Assembly (NCBI GenBank): GCA_903837345.1
Contig: CAILUG010000024.1
Span: 1 to 54,440, forward strand
Reading direction: 5' to 3'
DNA: 54,440 bases
From: an uncultured Gammaproteobacteria bacterium
GTDB lineage: Bacteria; Pseudomonadota; Gammaproteobacteria; Pseudomonadales; Pseudohongiellaceae
The notes under the pieces are model-generated. The model worked only from the letters and a program-made list of their open reading frames with translations. It was not told the origin of the DNA and did no database searches. The position numbers and the translations under genes are program-made. Shown in pieces: positions 44,219 to 51,271 of the stretch (positions are counted from its first letter, which is position 1; each line of letters opens with the position of its first letter).

Positions 44219-44393
44219 TCTTCCGATTGCATCTGCAAGTTCAAAAGGAAATTAAACCGAACTCCGCAAAGTCTGCATTAAGGGGGGCGATTACGCCAAT
44301 GTTGGGCCGCTAAAACAAGATAGCGTGGCTTTTGCAAATTCAGAAAGGTACGACGACATGTATTGGGATCAGAGTCACTTGTTATGTGAGAAC

Positions 44394-44708
44394 TTACTGG
44401 CCATTTTCTATTGCCCTCCTGACTATTAACGAAACCGACTCCGGAGTTATGCCGCGCACCAAGCAATACTTTGATTGTAGCCACAGAGAAAGCTGCTTTT
44501 GTCCTTTACTTGAATTGCAGCCACAACAACAGAGCGCAATATTCTCCCTGGTAATGATCGACGCATTGTTGATGATGTGCTCCCAACTAGCGGCCGATCT
44601 CCGCGAGACTTTGGTCGAGGTAAACCTTACACCACAATAAATGCATGCCTTATCCCTTGCTCTTACTTCCAGTTCAAGCCAGTTTGGAATTTTCCAATTA
44701 TTTGCCAC
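44394..44708 (-). CDS. Stand-alone HNH endonuclease
   Basis: The 104-residue protein starts with GTG at 44708. A CIYC zinc knuckle (C22, C25) pairs with CCGC (C61, C64). The HNH core is SWEHIINNASIITRENIALC, with H44 as the general base and N56. N65 in CNSSKG follows. It would nick or cleave DNA with a metal ion. Base composition is distinctly richer in A and T than neighbours, and it lies between two inverted hairpin elements and two terminators, suggesting horizontal acquisition. No intron, intein, phage or restriction gene adjoins it. Confidence 0.82.
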   Translation of the reverse strand: MANNWKIPNWLELEVRARDKACIYCGVRFTSTKVSRRSAASWEHIINNASIITRENIALCCCGCNSSKGQKQLSLWLQSKYCLVRGITPESVSLIVRRAIENGQ

Positions 44709-44876
44709 ATTCCAACTCGATTTGGTTACGCATTATTTTGTTAGTTAGGAGGTCTCTTTATCTCGAACAGCCAAAAGAACCTATTATTTCGGACTTAGTC
44801 TCCAGTATTTCATTGACCTCCCCCATACTCCATAGCCAGGAAAAAACGAAACTGGATAGACGTATCTGCTTGAAGA

Positions 44877-44980
44877 GGGCTTCCCCATGAAGATGGAGGG
44901 GACCTCTGCGGCCATGGATGGCCGCAGGGAGCTACAGGGATGTATTCATGCGTGTCCCCGTAGTCTTCATGGGGAAGCCC
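44877..44980 (-). repeat. Long-hairpin 3'-end element, copy D (type II)
   Basis: The arms 44877-44903 and 44954-44980 begin GGGCTTCCCCATGAAGA. They pair fully apart from the conserved internal loop and one flanking C-A mismatch. The core (44904-44953) differs from copy B by a single base and contains GGCCATGGATGGCC. Compared with copy B, four arm positions differ and each is matched by a complementary change on the other arm. In the direction of the DUF1993 gene it starts 96 nt after the stop, beyond the terminator. Confidence 0.9.
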
Positions 44981-45024
44981 GACTGCTCTGAATGTGAAAA
45001 ACCGTTTAGCACTTTTGACCACGC

Positions 45025-45050
45025 ATAAAAAAGGCTGCAAGAAGCAGCCT
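45025..45050 (-). terminator. Intrinsic terminator of the DUF1993 gene
   Basis: The 7-bp stem AGGCTGC / GCAGCCT (45032-45050) with loop AAGAA is followed on the minus strand by T6, and on the plus strand by T6 as well. It lies 26 bp after the DUF1993 stop codon and mirrors the TonB receptor terminator. Confidence 0.9.
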
Positions 45051-45075
45051 TTTTTATATTTGGATAGAGCGCCGA

Positions 45076-45582
45076 TTATTGGCCGCCGAGGAAATCCATC
45101 TTGCCAACCGGTACGCCGTTATGACGCAGGATGTTGTAGGTAGTGGTGATGTGGAAATACACATTCGGCAGTGCCCAGTTGCGCAGGAAATGTTCACCGA
45201 CGAATTCCAGTTCACGCTGGCCGGCCTGCAACTTGATCTGCTTGTGTTCGGAGCCATTGATGCCGGCTTCCGGAATCGACTTCAGGAAATCGATGGTTTT
45301 TTCGATGCGGGCCTGCAGCTCGGCAAAGGACACTTCACTGTCTTCGTATTTCGGCACTTCAATGCCGGCCAGACGTGCGCCACAACCTTTGGCAACGTCG
45401 CAGGCAATCTGCACCTGACGGGTCAGCGGGAACATGTCGGGGAACAGACGGCCGCCTGTCAGCACTTTCTCGTCGATTTTCTTTTCTGCGGCGTAGTCCG
45501 CGCCTTTCTTGAGGATATTGGAAAGATTTTTCAGATAGTGCACAAAAACCGGCACTGAAGAGGAATACATTGAAAGTGGCAT
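45076..45582 (-). CDS. DUF1993 family protein
   Basis: The protein is 168 residues from ATG 45582 (MPLSMYSSSVPVFVHYLKNL). The family marks LFPDMFPLTRQVQIACD, ARLAGIEVPKYEDSEVSFAEL and YFHITTTYNILRHNGVPVGK are all visible. DUF1993 proteins are small helical-bundle proteins of the DinB-like type, with no proven activity. The gene lies 46 bp downstream of fpr on the same strand, so it may share its redox-responsive transcript. Confidence 0.88.
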   Translation of the reverse strand: MPLSMYSSSVPVFVHYLKNLSNILKKGADYAAEKKIDEKVLTGGRLFPDMFPLTRQVQIACDVAKGCGARLAGIEVPKYEDSEVSFAELQARIEKTIDFLKSIPEAGINGSEHKQIKLQAGQRELEFVGEHFLRNWALPNVYFHITTTYNILRHNGVPVGKMDFLGGQ

Positions 45583-45628
45583 AGGAACCCCTGGATGGAC
45601 TGGTTGGATGGAACAAAGCGGCGGGATT

Positions 45629-46402
45629 CTACTCCACAAATGCCCGTTCAATCACGTAGTGACCCTGGTTCCCATGACGGGCTTCGGCGAAGCCGAGACC
45701 ATTGAGGATGCGACAGGTATCCTTGAGCATCGACGGACTGCCGCACAGCATGAAGCGGTCATCTTCAAGATTGAGTGGGGGCAGTTCCAGATCACGCTGC
45801 ATTTTGCCGGTGATGATGAGATCAGTCAGTCGACCGGTATTGCGGAAGGCTTCCCGGGTCACTGTGGGGTAATACAGCAGTTTCTCTTTTACGATTTCGC
45901 CCAGGAATTCATGCTCGGGCAATTCTTTGGAGATGAAATCCTGGTAGGCCAGCTCACTCAGATAGCGCACGCCGTGCACCAGCACGATTTTTTCGTACTG
46001 TTCATAAACTTCCGGGTCTTTGATAATGCTCATGAAAGGCGCCAGGCCGGTACCGGTGCCGAGCAGATACAGGTGTTTGCCGGGCAGCAGGTTTTCCGCC
46101 ACCAGCGTACCGGTAGGCTTGGCACCCACCAGCACGGTGTCACCCACTTTCAGATGTTGCAGGCGGGAAGTAAGTGCACCGTCCTGCACCTTGATGCTGA
46201 AGAATTCGAGCTGGTCTTCATAATTGGCGCTCACCATGCTGTAGGCGCGCACCAGCGGACGCTGGTCCACCTCCAGTCCTATCATCGTGAAGAAGCCGTT
46301 CTTGTAGCGGAAGCCGGGGTCCCGGCTGGTGGTAAAGCTGAACAGGGTGTCGTTCCAGTGATGCACACTGGTCACGGTTTCATGCATGTATTTGCTGCTC
46401 AT
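45629..46402 (-). CDS. fpr: Ferredoxin-NADP reductase
   Basis: Fpr transfers electrons between NADPH and ferredoxin or flavodoxin in redox defence and Fe-S maintenance. The 257-residue FAD protein has the FAD block RAYSMVSANYED and LVGAKPTGTL. The NADP block LLGTGTGLAPFMSI and C-terminal FMLCGSPSML follow, with the aromatic/acidic tail ERAFVE typical of bacterial subclass I enzymes. The divergent LysR gene matches the fpr-finR arrangement known in Pseudomonas. Confidence 0.94.
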   Translation of the reverse strand: MSSKYMHETVTSVHHWNDTLFSFTTSRDPGFRYKNGFFTMIGLEVDQRPLVRAYSMVSANYEDQLEFFSIKVQDGALTSRLQHLKVGDTVLVGAKPTGTLVAENLLPGKHLYLLGTGTGLAPFMSIIKDPEVYEQYEKIVLVHGVRYLSELAYQDFISKELPEHEFLGEIVKEKLLYYPTVTREAFRNTGRLTDLIITGKMQRDLELPPLNLEDDRFMLCGSPSMLKDTCRILNGLGFAEARHGNQGHYVIERAFVE

Positions 46403-46495
46403 GGTCGGCTCCGCAATTTCAATGACGCGATTCTAGTCTTTCTTCATTTATAGGTATAATCGTTTATATGAGTTTCCCTATTCGGTTATTCCGAT
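46403..46495. promoter_or_regulatory. Divergent fpr / LysR promoter region
   Basis: The 93-bp spacer has a perfect TATAAT (46455-46460) in the plus direction, 36 bp before the LysR ATG, without a good -35. The surrounding TATAGGTATAATCGTTTATA contains a loose dyad (TATA ... TATA) of the kind LysR regulators bind. On the minus strand the same block would sit at the fpr promoter. This is inferred from position and composition. Confidence 0.45.
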
Positions 46496-47395
46496 ATGAG
46501 ATATACCCTGCGCCAACTGGAAGTGTTCCTCGCTACCGCTCGCCAGCAAAACCTCAGCCGGGGCGCTGCCAGCCTGGCAATTTCACAATCAGCCGCCAGC
46601 GATGCGCTCAAGGAACTGGAACACCAGTTCGACCTGAAGCTGTTTGACCGCATCGGCAAGCGTCTGCAACTGAACGACAACGGCCGCCTGCTGCTGCCAA
46701 AAGCCGAGGAATTGCTGAACCGGGCGCTCGAGCTGGAACAAAGCATGGCGCATCAGCGCGGCCCGGGCACCCTGAAAGTCGGAGCCACCCTCAGTATCGG
46801 CAATCATTTGTGCATTCCGCTGATCGATCTCTATCGTCGCCAATACCCCCAGAGCAAAATCAATCTGGAGATCAGCAATACTGAAATAATCAGCGCCAAA
46901 GTCGCCAGTTTCGAGCTCGACATCGGGCTGATCGAAGGCGAGATCAATGACCCGCATCTGGAAATAATTCCCTGGCGCGATGATGATCTGGTGATCTTCG
47001 CCAGTCCCCGCCATCCACTGGCACACAAGCGGCAGTTGAGCGAAACCGATCTCGTCAAAACCAATTGGGTCCTGCGCGAAAACGGCTCCGGCACCCGGCA
47101 AACCTTCAACCGGGTGATGCACGAACTGCTGCCCCGCCTGAACGTGGTACTGGAAATACAACAACCGGAAGCGATCATCCAGGCGGTCTTGACAGGCATG
47201 GGGCTGGGCTGTCTGTCACGACTGTCACTGCAGGAATACCTCAAGCGGAAAGAACTGGTCAGTCTGTCGGCGCGCGGACTGGTATTCCGGCGTCACTTCT
47301 ACCTGATCATGCACCGGCAGAAATTCAAAAGCGCCGCCATGAAGCACTGGCTTGATTTGTGCCATTCACCCGCTGGCAAGCAGGAACTGTCATGA
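46496..47395 (+). CDS. LysR-family regulator, FinR-like
   Basis: The 299-residue protein has the N-terminal winged helix MRYTLRQLEVFLATARQQNL through SQSAASDALKELEHQ, followed by the linker helix. The effector domain (about 92-290) starts LKVGATLSIGNHL. Its position divergent from fpr points to FinR, which activates fpr under superoxide or Fe-S stress. That role is inferred from synteny. No cysteine pair typical of OxyR is visible in the effector domain. Confidence 0.88.
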   Translation: MRYTLRQLEVFLATARQQNLSRGAASLAISQSAASDALKELEHQFDLKLFDRIGKRLQLNDNGRLLLPKAEELLNRALELEQSMAHQRGPGTLKVGATLSIGNHLCIPLIDLYRRQYPQSKINLEISNTEIISAKVASFELDIGLIEGEINDPHLEIIPWRDDDLVIFASPRHPLAHKRQLSETDLVKTNWVLRENGSGTRQTFNRVMHELLPRLNVVLEIQQPEAIIQAVLTGMGLGCLSRLSLQEYLKRKELVSLSARGLVFRRHFYLIMHRQKFKSAAMKHWLDLCHSPAGKQELS

Positions 47396-47500
47396 GTGCC
47401 GGCCTGCCATGTTTGCCCGTCAGTAGCAAGATTGAATACCGTCGGCATATACCGGAACATTGCTGCACCTGCCTGTTACTGCTGAATCATCGACAAGCTC

Positions 47501-48226
47501 ATGTTTGACTGGATTGTCAGCCCCGAATCATGGATCGCACTGATTACCCTGGTGGCGCTCGAAATTGTCCTTGGTATCGACAACATCATCTTCGTGGCGA
47601 TCCTGGTAAGTCGCCTGCCGCAAAAGCAACGCGAGCTGGCCAGGCGCCTCGGTATCGGCTTTGCACTGTTTACCCGGCTGGCGCTGCTGTTCACGCTGTC
47701 GTGGATGAGCCGGCTGGTGGACCCTTTATTCGCCTTGCTCGGCCACGCTGTCACCGGACGTGATCTGGTACTGGTAATTGGCGGACTGTTTCTGCTCTAC
47801 AAATCCACCAGGGAAATTCACGGCATTATCGAAGGAGCTGAAGGCGGCGTGGATGCCCGGGTAATGGAAAGCCTGATCGGCACCGTCATCCAGATCGGCA
47901 TTCTGGATATCGTTTTCTCGCTGGATTCTGTCATCACGGCAGTGGGGCTGGTCAAGGAACTCGCCATCATGTCGCTCGCGATCATCATTGCAGTGGGTGT
48001 GATGTTGCTGTCGGCAAAATCAGTAGGTGATTTCATTGATGAACATCCCACGCTGAAGATGCTGGCACTGTCATTTTTGATGATGATCGGCTTCACGCTG
48101 ATCGTGGAAGGGTTCGATGTTGAAGTACCCAAAGGCTACATCTATTTCGCAATGGCCTTTTCGGTGATGGTGGAAGTGCTCAACCTCAAAGTGCGCAAGA
48201 AAGCAGACAAAGACAATACCGGCTGA
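47501..48226 (+). CDS. TerC-family integral membrane protein
   Basis: The 241-residue protein has about seven hydrophobic helices. Family marks are the first-helix LEIVLGIDNIIFVAIL and the later GILDIVFSLDSVITAVGL, which both carry Asp residues in the membrane and are thought to bind metal. TerC/YgdQ/YkoY proteins are linked to manganese or calcium efflux and membrane-protein metalation. Here it is monocistronic. Downstream, on the opposite strand, lie two 75-nt repeats. Confidence 0.9.
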   Translation: MFDWIVSPESWIALITLVALEIVLGIDNIIFVAILVSRLPQKQRELARRLGIGFALFTRLALLFTLSWMSRLVDPLFALLGHAVTGRDLVLVIGGLFLLYKSTREIHGIIEGAEGGVDARVMESLIGTVIQIGILDIVFSLDSVITAVGLVKELAIMSLAIIIAVGVMLLSAKSVGDFIDEHPTLKMLALSFLMMIGFTLIVEGFDVEVPKGYIYFAMAFSVMVEVLNLKVRKKADKDNTG

Positions 48227-48239
48227 TCTCCGATAAATG

Positions 48240-48314
48240 CAGCGCCCGCGGCGCTCGAAGCAACAGCACACGAACAGCGCCCTTCTTTGCCAGGCAGAGC
48301 AATAGCCCATTCAT
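48240..48314 (-). repeat. 75-nt codon-frame repeat r3
   Basis: Read on the minus strand it starts ATGAATGGGC and ends GCTTCGAGCGCCGCGGGCGCTG. It follows r2 directly; its ATG overlaps the TGA of the r2 frame as ATGA. The open frame continues past the repeat for 17 more codons, antisense to the end of the TerC gene. The conserved residues are the same as in r1 and r2. Confidence 0.6.
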
Positions 48315-48322
48315 GAAGAAAG

Positions 48323-48397
48323 CAGCGCCTGCGGCGTTCGAAGCCCCCACACCAGAACCGCGCCCATCTTTACCAAGTGGAGCCACGGCCAGTTCAT
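48323..48397 (-). repeat. 75-nt codon-frame repeat r2
   Basis: Read on the minus strand it starts ATGAACTGGCC at the end of the T8 run of the 48398-48425 terminator. It ends GCTTCGAACGCCGCAGGCGCTG, identical to r1 over the last 22 bases. The frame stops at 48311-48313 after 28 codons. It shares the pattern G-A-V and L-R-x-P-x-A-L with r3. Confidence 0.6.
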
Positions 48398-48425
48398 AAA
48401 AAAAAGGGCGCCTTGGGGGCGCCCT
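48398..48425 (-). terminator. Intrinsic terminator of the 59-residue peptide gene
   Basis: The 8-bp stem AGGGCGCC / GGCGCCCT (48405-48425) with a 5-nt loop is followed on the minus strand by T8. It lies 87 bp after the stop codon of the small secreted protein gene. A second small hairpin, GTTGTC / GACAAC (48434-48449), precedes it. Confidence 0.85.
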
Positions 48426-48511
48426 GAAAAATGGTTGTCTGGCGACAACCGCTTGATACGAGACCAACTACAAAACAACAACTGCACTACAACTACACAC
48501 AACAACTACTT

Positions 48512-48691
48512 TCAAACTTCAAATTCTTCCAGCTCATTGAAATCCACTGCAGCGGCTGACACGGGCTCGCTGCCAGCTTTGCCTTCAAGCGTCATGGCTT
48601 CACTGCTCTCATTAATAGCAGGCTCTCTCTCCTGGGCCATGACCGCTGTTGCCAACGACATCACAGCAGACAACAAAATCAGGTATTGCAT
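48512..48691 (-). CDS. 59-residue secreted peptide, unknown function
   Basis: This small gene reads MQYLILLSAVMSLATAVMAQ and then a short acidic mature part. Cleavage after VMA or AQ would leave roughly 40 residues with about ten Asp/Glu and a hydrophobic-acidic end, FNELEEFEV. CAAGGAG stands 7 nt before the ATG, an excellent ribosome site, and an intrinsic terminator follows 87 bp downstream. Start signal, signal peptide and terminator together argue strongly that it is real, though it is below the size many annotators accept. I recognise no homologue. It lies alone between TerC and the glr operon. Confidence 0.75.
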   Translation of the reverse strand: MQYLILLSAVMSLATAVMAQEREPAINESSEAMTLEGKAGSEPVSAAAVDFNELEEFEV

Positions 48692-48942
48692 CAGTGACTC
48701 CTTGCAAAACTACTCGTACTGCGGGAGCTTCAGTCTGATCAGCGTCAAGCAATTGACTGCTTGTGCCGAACTTCCTCGTGCTTGCTCATGTATAAGCACG
48801 AGCTGTGCCATCTTTTTTAGTCAAATAAATCAATGGGTTATAAACCAGAATAACAGTGGTGTGTCGGGCCAGCACGCCAGTTTACGAGTGCTTTGGCCAA
48901 CTCCTTGTTTTGCAAGGATTCAAGTGTCTGGGCTGCCAGACA

Positions 48943-48981
48943 GGGTTCGTCGACATGCCATAAACCCATCCATGGGACTCG
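48943..48981 (+). repeat. Truncated long-hairpin element, copy G
   Basis: The sequence GGTTCGTCGACATGCC through AACCCATCCATGGG matches the 5' half of the copy at 54365-54440 at roughly five in six positions. The inner hairpin and the 3' arm are missing, so it cannot form the long stem. It is in plus sense, 717 nt downstream of the TerC gene. Confidence 0.6.
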
Positions 48982-48992
48982 ACGTCACTCAG

Positions 48993-49017
48993 CGCAGTCG
49001 GGCTGCTCTCTTTCAGG
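48993..49017 (+). repeat. Possible 5' remnant of a type II hairpin element, copy H
   Basis: GCAGTCGGGC followed by TGCTCTCTTTCAGG resembles the conserved 5' flank and the first arm of copies B, C and D. No matching second arm is present. It lies directly after copy G. Confidence 0.4.
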
Positions 49018-49065
49018 TTCAGAGCGTGTTCATTGCAACCGGACGAATTACGCACTGAATCTGAG

Positions 49066-49177
49066 AGCCTTGGGCAGCTAAGTGCTTCTGAAACTGTCGG
49101 AGGCCATGGATGGCCGGAGGCGAGCCTACAGGGACGTACTTGTGGCGTGTTTCAGAAGTACTTAGCTGCCCAAGGCT
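49066..49177 (-). repeat. Long-hairpin 3'-end element, copy E (type I)
   Basis: The 29-nt arms (49066-49094 and 49149-49177) begin AGCCTTGGGCAGCTAAGT and pair at 28 positions, with a G-T at the remaining one. The core contains GGCCATGGATGGCC and the minus-strand word ACGTCCCTGTAGG. Relative to copy A, two adjacent arm pairs are changed on both sides. In the direction of glrR it starts 50 nt after the stop codon. The flank towards 49041 (GAATTACGCACTGAA) is shared with copy A. Confidence 0.9.
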
Positions 49178-49226
49178 GTGCACCGAACCGGTGTAATGTC
49201 CAAATGCATATCAGCCTGACGCCAAT

Positions 49227-50606
49227 CTAATTGTCGGTCAGTTTGCGGAACTGCTCGGGGTCAAGACCATGACGATTGAGCAGATTGTAAAACTCGGTGC
49301 GGTTGCGTTCGGCCAGCCGGGCCGATAGTGCAATATTGCCTTCGGTAAGATTCAGCAAGCGGATCAGATAATCGCGCTCGAATTGCTCGCGTGCCTCATT
49401 GAGACTGAGCAGTCGCTCGGATTTGTGGCGTAACGCCCGCGCCACCAGCGTGCGACTGATAACCGGTGTCGGCGTCAGCACCACACACTGTTCAACCGTG
49501 TTATAGAGCTGGCGCACATTGCCAGGCCACGGCGCCGACACCAGCAATTCAGCCGCTTCCGGAGAAAAATGACAGGCTGGCTTATGGTTCTTGACCGCCA
49601 GCTTTTGCGCAAAATGATGAGCCATCAGCAGGATGTCTTCCCTGCGCTCGGACAGCGGCGGCAATTCCAGCGTGATCACGTTGAGGCGGTAAAACAGATC
49701 TTCCCGGAAACTGCCCTGCTGCACCCGCTCACCCAGATTGTGATGGGTGGCCGCGATGATGCGCACATTGATAGCCAGATTGTCGGTGCCTCCCACCGGC
49801 CTTACTTCCTGCCGCTCCAGTACCCGCAACAGTTTGGATTGTGCCGACAGCGGCATGTCGCCGACTTCATCCAGAAACACCGTGCCTTTGTTGGCGGCCA
49901 TGAACAGACCCGGATGCGCGCGCGTGGCACCGGTAAACGCTCCGGCCGCATGGCCGAACAATTCGGATTCGATCAGTGACTCCGGCAAAGCTGCGCAATT
50001 GAAGGCAACAAACGGTTCAAGCGCGCGCGGGCTGGCCTTGTGAATCGCTCTTGCCAGCAATTCCTTGCCGGTACCGGTCTGGCTCTGGATCAGGATGCTG
50101 ACATCAGTGACAGCTGCTGCATGCGCCTGCAACAGCAGTGACTCCATCACTGCGCTCTGGCTGATGATTTCTTCGCGCCAGCCGTCGTCATTGTGGGCCG
50201 GGTCTTCCGCCTGCTGATACCCGCTCTGCCGGAAAGCCTTGTCAATGTTGTCGAGCAGAACATTGGCATCAAACGGCTTGACCAGATAACTGAAGATGCC
50301 ACGGCGGGTAGCGTCAACCGCATCCGGTATGGTGCCATGTGCTGTCAGTACAATCACCGGCAGATGCGGCTGACGTTTCTGGATCGCCTCAAACAATGCC
50401 ATGCCATCCATGCCCGGCATGCGCTGGTCAGTCACCACCACATGCGGACGGAACACCGGCAGTTGCAACAGGGCTTTTTCGCCGCTGCTGACCGAGGCCA
50501 CATCATAACCCCTGGATTTGAGCCGCATGCTGATCAGCAGCAAGAGGTCGGCGTCGTCATCGACCAGCAGTATGCGTCGTCGCGAAGGTTGCAGTCTGGC
50601 TTTCAT
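49227..50606 (-). CDS. glrR: Sigma-54-dependent response regulator GlrR
   Basis: GlrR (QseF) activates sigma-54 promoters after phosphorylation by GlrK. In E. coli it drives glmY small-RNA expression. The 459-residue protein has REC with D60 (VVVTDQRMPG) and K110, then the AAA+ domain. Walker A is QTGTGKE (about 176-182) and the sigma-54 loop GAFTGA is at 222-227. LDEVGDMP is Walker B. The Fis-type helix-turn-helix is at the C-terminus (NIALSARLAERNRTEFYNLL). The residues before the P-loop are SQ rather than the usual GE. Its start overlaps the qseG stop (ATGA). Confidence 0.92.
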   Translation of the reverse strand: MKARLQPSRRRILLVDDDADLLLLISMRLKSRGYDVASVSSGEKALLQLPVFRPHVVVTDQRMPGMDGMALFEAIQKRQPHLPVIVLTAHGTIPDAVDATRRGIFSYLVKPFDANVLLDNIDKAFRQSGYQQAEDPAHNDDGWREEIISQSAVMESLLLQAHAAAVTDVSILIQSQTGTGKELLARAIHKASPRALEPFVAFNCAALPESLIESELFGHAAGAFTGATRAHPGLFMAANKGTVFLDEVGDMPLSAQSKLLRVLERQEVRPVGGTDNLAINVRIIAATHHNLGERVQQGSFREDLFYRLNVITLELPPLSERREDILLMAHHFAQKLAVKNHKPACHFSPEAAELLVSAPWPGNVRQLYNTVEQCVVLTPTPVISRTLVARALRHKSERLLSLNEAREQFERDYLIRLLNLTEGNIALSARLAERNRTEFYNLLNRHGLDPEQFRKLTDN

Positions 50607-51214
50607 TTTCTGGATCCGTTGCGATCCTGCTCCACCAATTGCTGTTCTATGACGGTGAGCGCATCAATCTGTTTTTGCATCAGGCGATTTTGCTGTTCCA
50701 GCAGGTTTTTCTGGGATTCGAGTGAAGTTACAACTCCTGACTGCAATGCAAAACGGTTTTGCAGGTCGTCGTGGTTTTTACGCAGTGCTTCCTGTGCTGC
50801 ATGCAGACTTTCCTTCTCCGCCAGGACTTGCTGCAGCTGGCCACGGCGCTGCAATTCTTCCAGCCAATGACCGGCAAAAATCCGGTAATCCTCGGCCAGG
50901 GCCGGATCGGGATTACGCGCCACTGCTGTCAGCAAACGCACGGCCTCTGCCACATCGGCGGCAGGAGCCTCAACCGGCATGCTGAGCAGCAGCGCCTTTT
51001 TGACATCCCGCAAAGACTGGCTGGATGTGCCCATGCCAGCCAGATTGTGCAATTCGTTGTTGCGCGCTTCGGCACTGGCTGAATGCAGCCACTGGTAGTA
51101 GGCCAGCGCCGATTGTTCCGGCACCAGCGTGCTTGATGACAACACCATCGGGCTGCTGCAAGCCGATAACAACAACAGCGACAGCATCAGCAATGACAAC
51201 CGGCAACCAGCCAT
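50603..51214 (-). CDS. qseG: QseG/YfhG-like lipoprotein
   Basis: The protein is 203 residues from ATG 51214, giving a compact lipoprotein signal MAGCRLSLLMLSLLLLSACS with the lipobox Cys at 19. ATG 51268 would add 18 residues. The mature protein has helical segments and a C-terminal coiled coil (LESQKNLLEQQNRLMQKQID). In enterobacteria QseG lies between glrK and glrR in the outer membrane and interacts with the kinase. Sequence similarity is low, so the name rests mainly on operon position and architecture. Confidence 0.78.
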   Translation of the reverse strand: MAGCRLSLLMLSLLLLSACSSPMVLSSSTLVPEQSALAYYQWLHSASAEARNNELHNLAGMGTSSQSLRDVKKALLLSMPVEAPAADVAEAVRLLTAVARNPDPALAEDYRIFAGHWLEELQRRGQLQQVLAEKESLHAAQEALRKNHDDLQNRFALQSGVVTSLESQKNLLEQQNRLMQKQIDALTVIEQQLVEQDRNGSRK

Positions 51215-51271
51215 GATGCTGCGGAATCCGGGAAGTCCGACTGCCACGATGTAAGCATTTCCAATCATGAA

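Larger units (their letters stand above)
43925..44393. other. Downstream region of the TonB receptor gene
   Basis: This 469-bp stretch contains, in order, an intrinsic terminator (43958-43981), a 75-nt codon-frame repeat (43982-44056), a spacer, and long-hairpin copy C (44114-44218). About 175 bp of AT-richer sequence then runs to the end of the HNH gene. I see nothing else in it. Confidence 0.8.
44709..45075. other. Region between the HNH gene and DUF1993 gene
   Basis: This 367-bp stretch is AT-rich up to about 44870 (presumably the HNH promoter). It then holds long-hairpin copy D (44877-44980), a short spacer and the DUF1993 terminator (45025-45050). No further gene is visible. Confidence 0.8.
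48692..49226. other. Intergenic region upstream of the small peptide gene
   Basis: This 535-bp stretch has no convincing gene. It holds a 9-bp hairpin CTCGTGCTT / AAGCACGAG (48775-48802) followed after 8 nt by T6 on the plus strand. It also contains two truncated hairpin-element copies (48943-48981 and 48993-49017) and full copy E (49066-49177). The promoter of the 59-residue gene must lie here; I cannot place it. Confidence 0.7.

Noticed and set aside
43967-44281. A 104-codon frame from within the TonB receptor terminator
   Set aside because: It starts inside a terminator hairpin and reads through repeat r1 and hairpin copy C. Only the first 25 codons match the r2/r3 frames, so I list the repeat rather than a gene.
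44230-44880. Integron cassette with attC around the HNH gene
   Set aside because: No paired GTTRRRY/RYYYAAC core sites could be found at the ends of the segment.
48435-49058. A 207-codon plus-strand frame
   Set aside because: Its translation is low complexity, runs antisense to the 59-residue secreted peptide and crosses repeat remnants.
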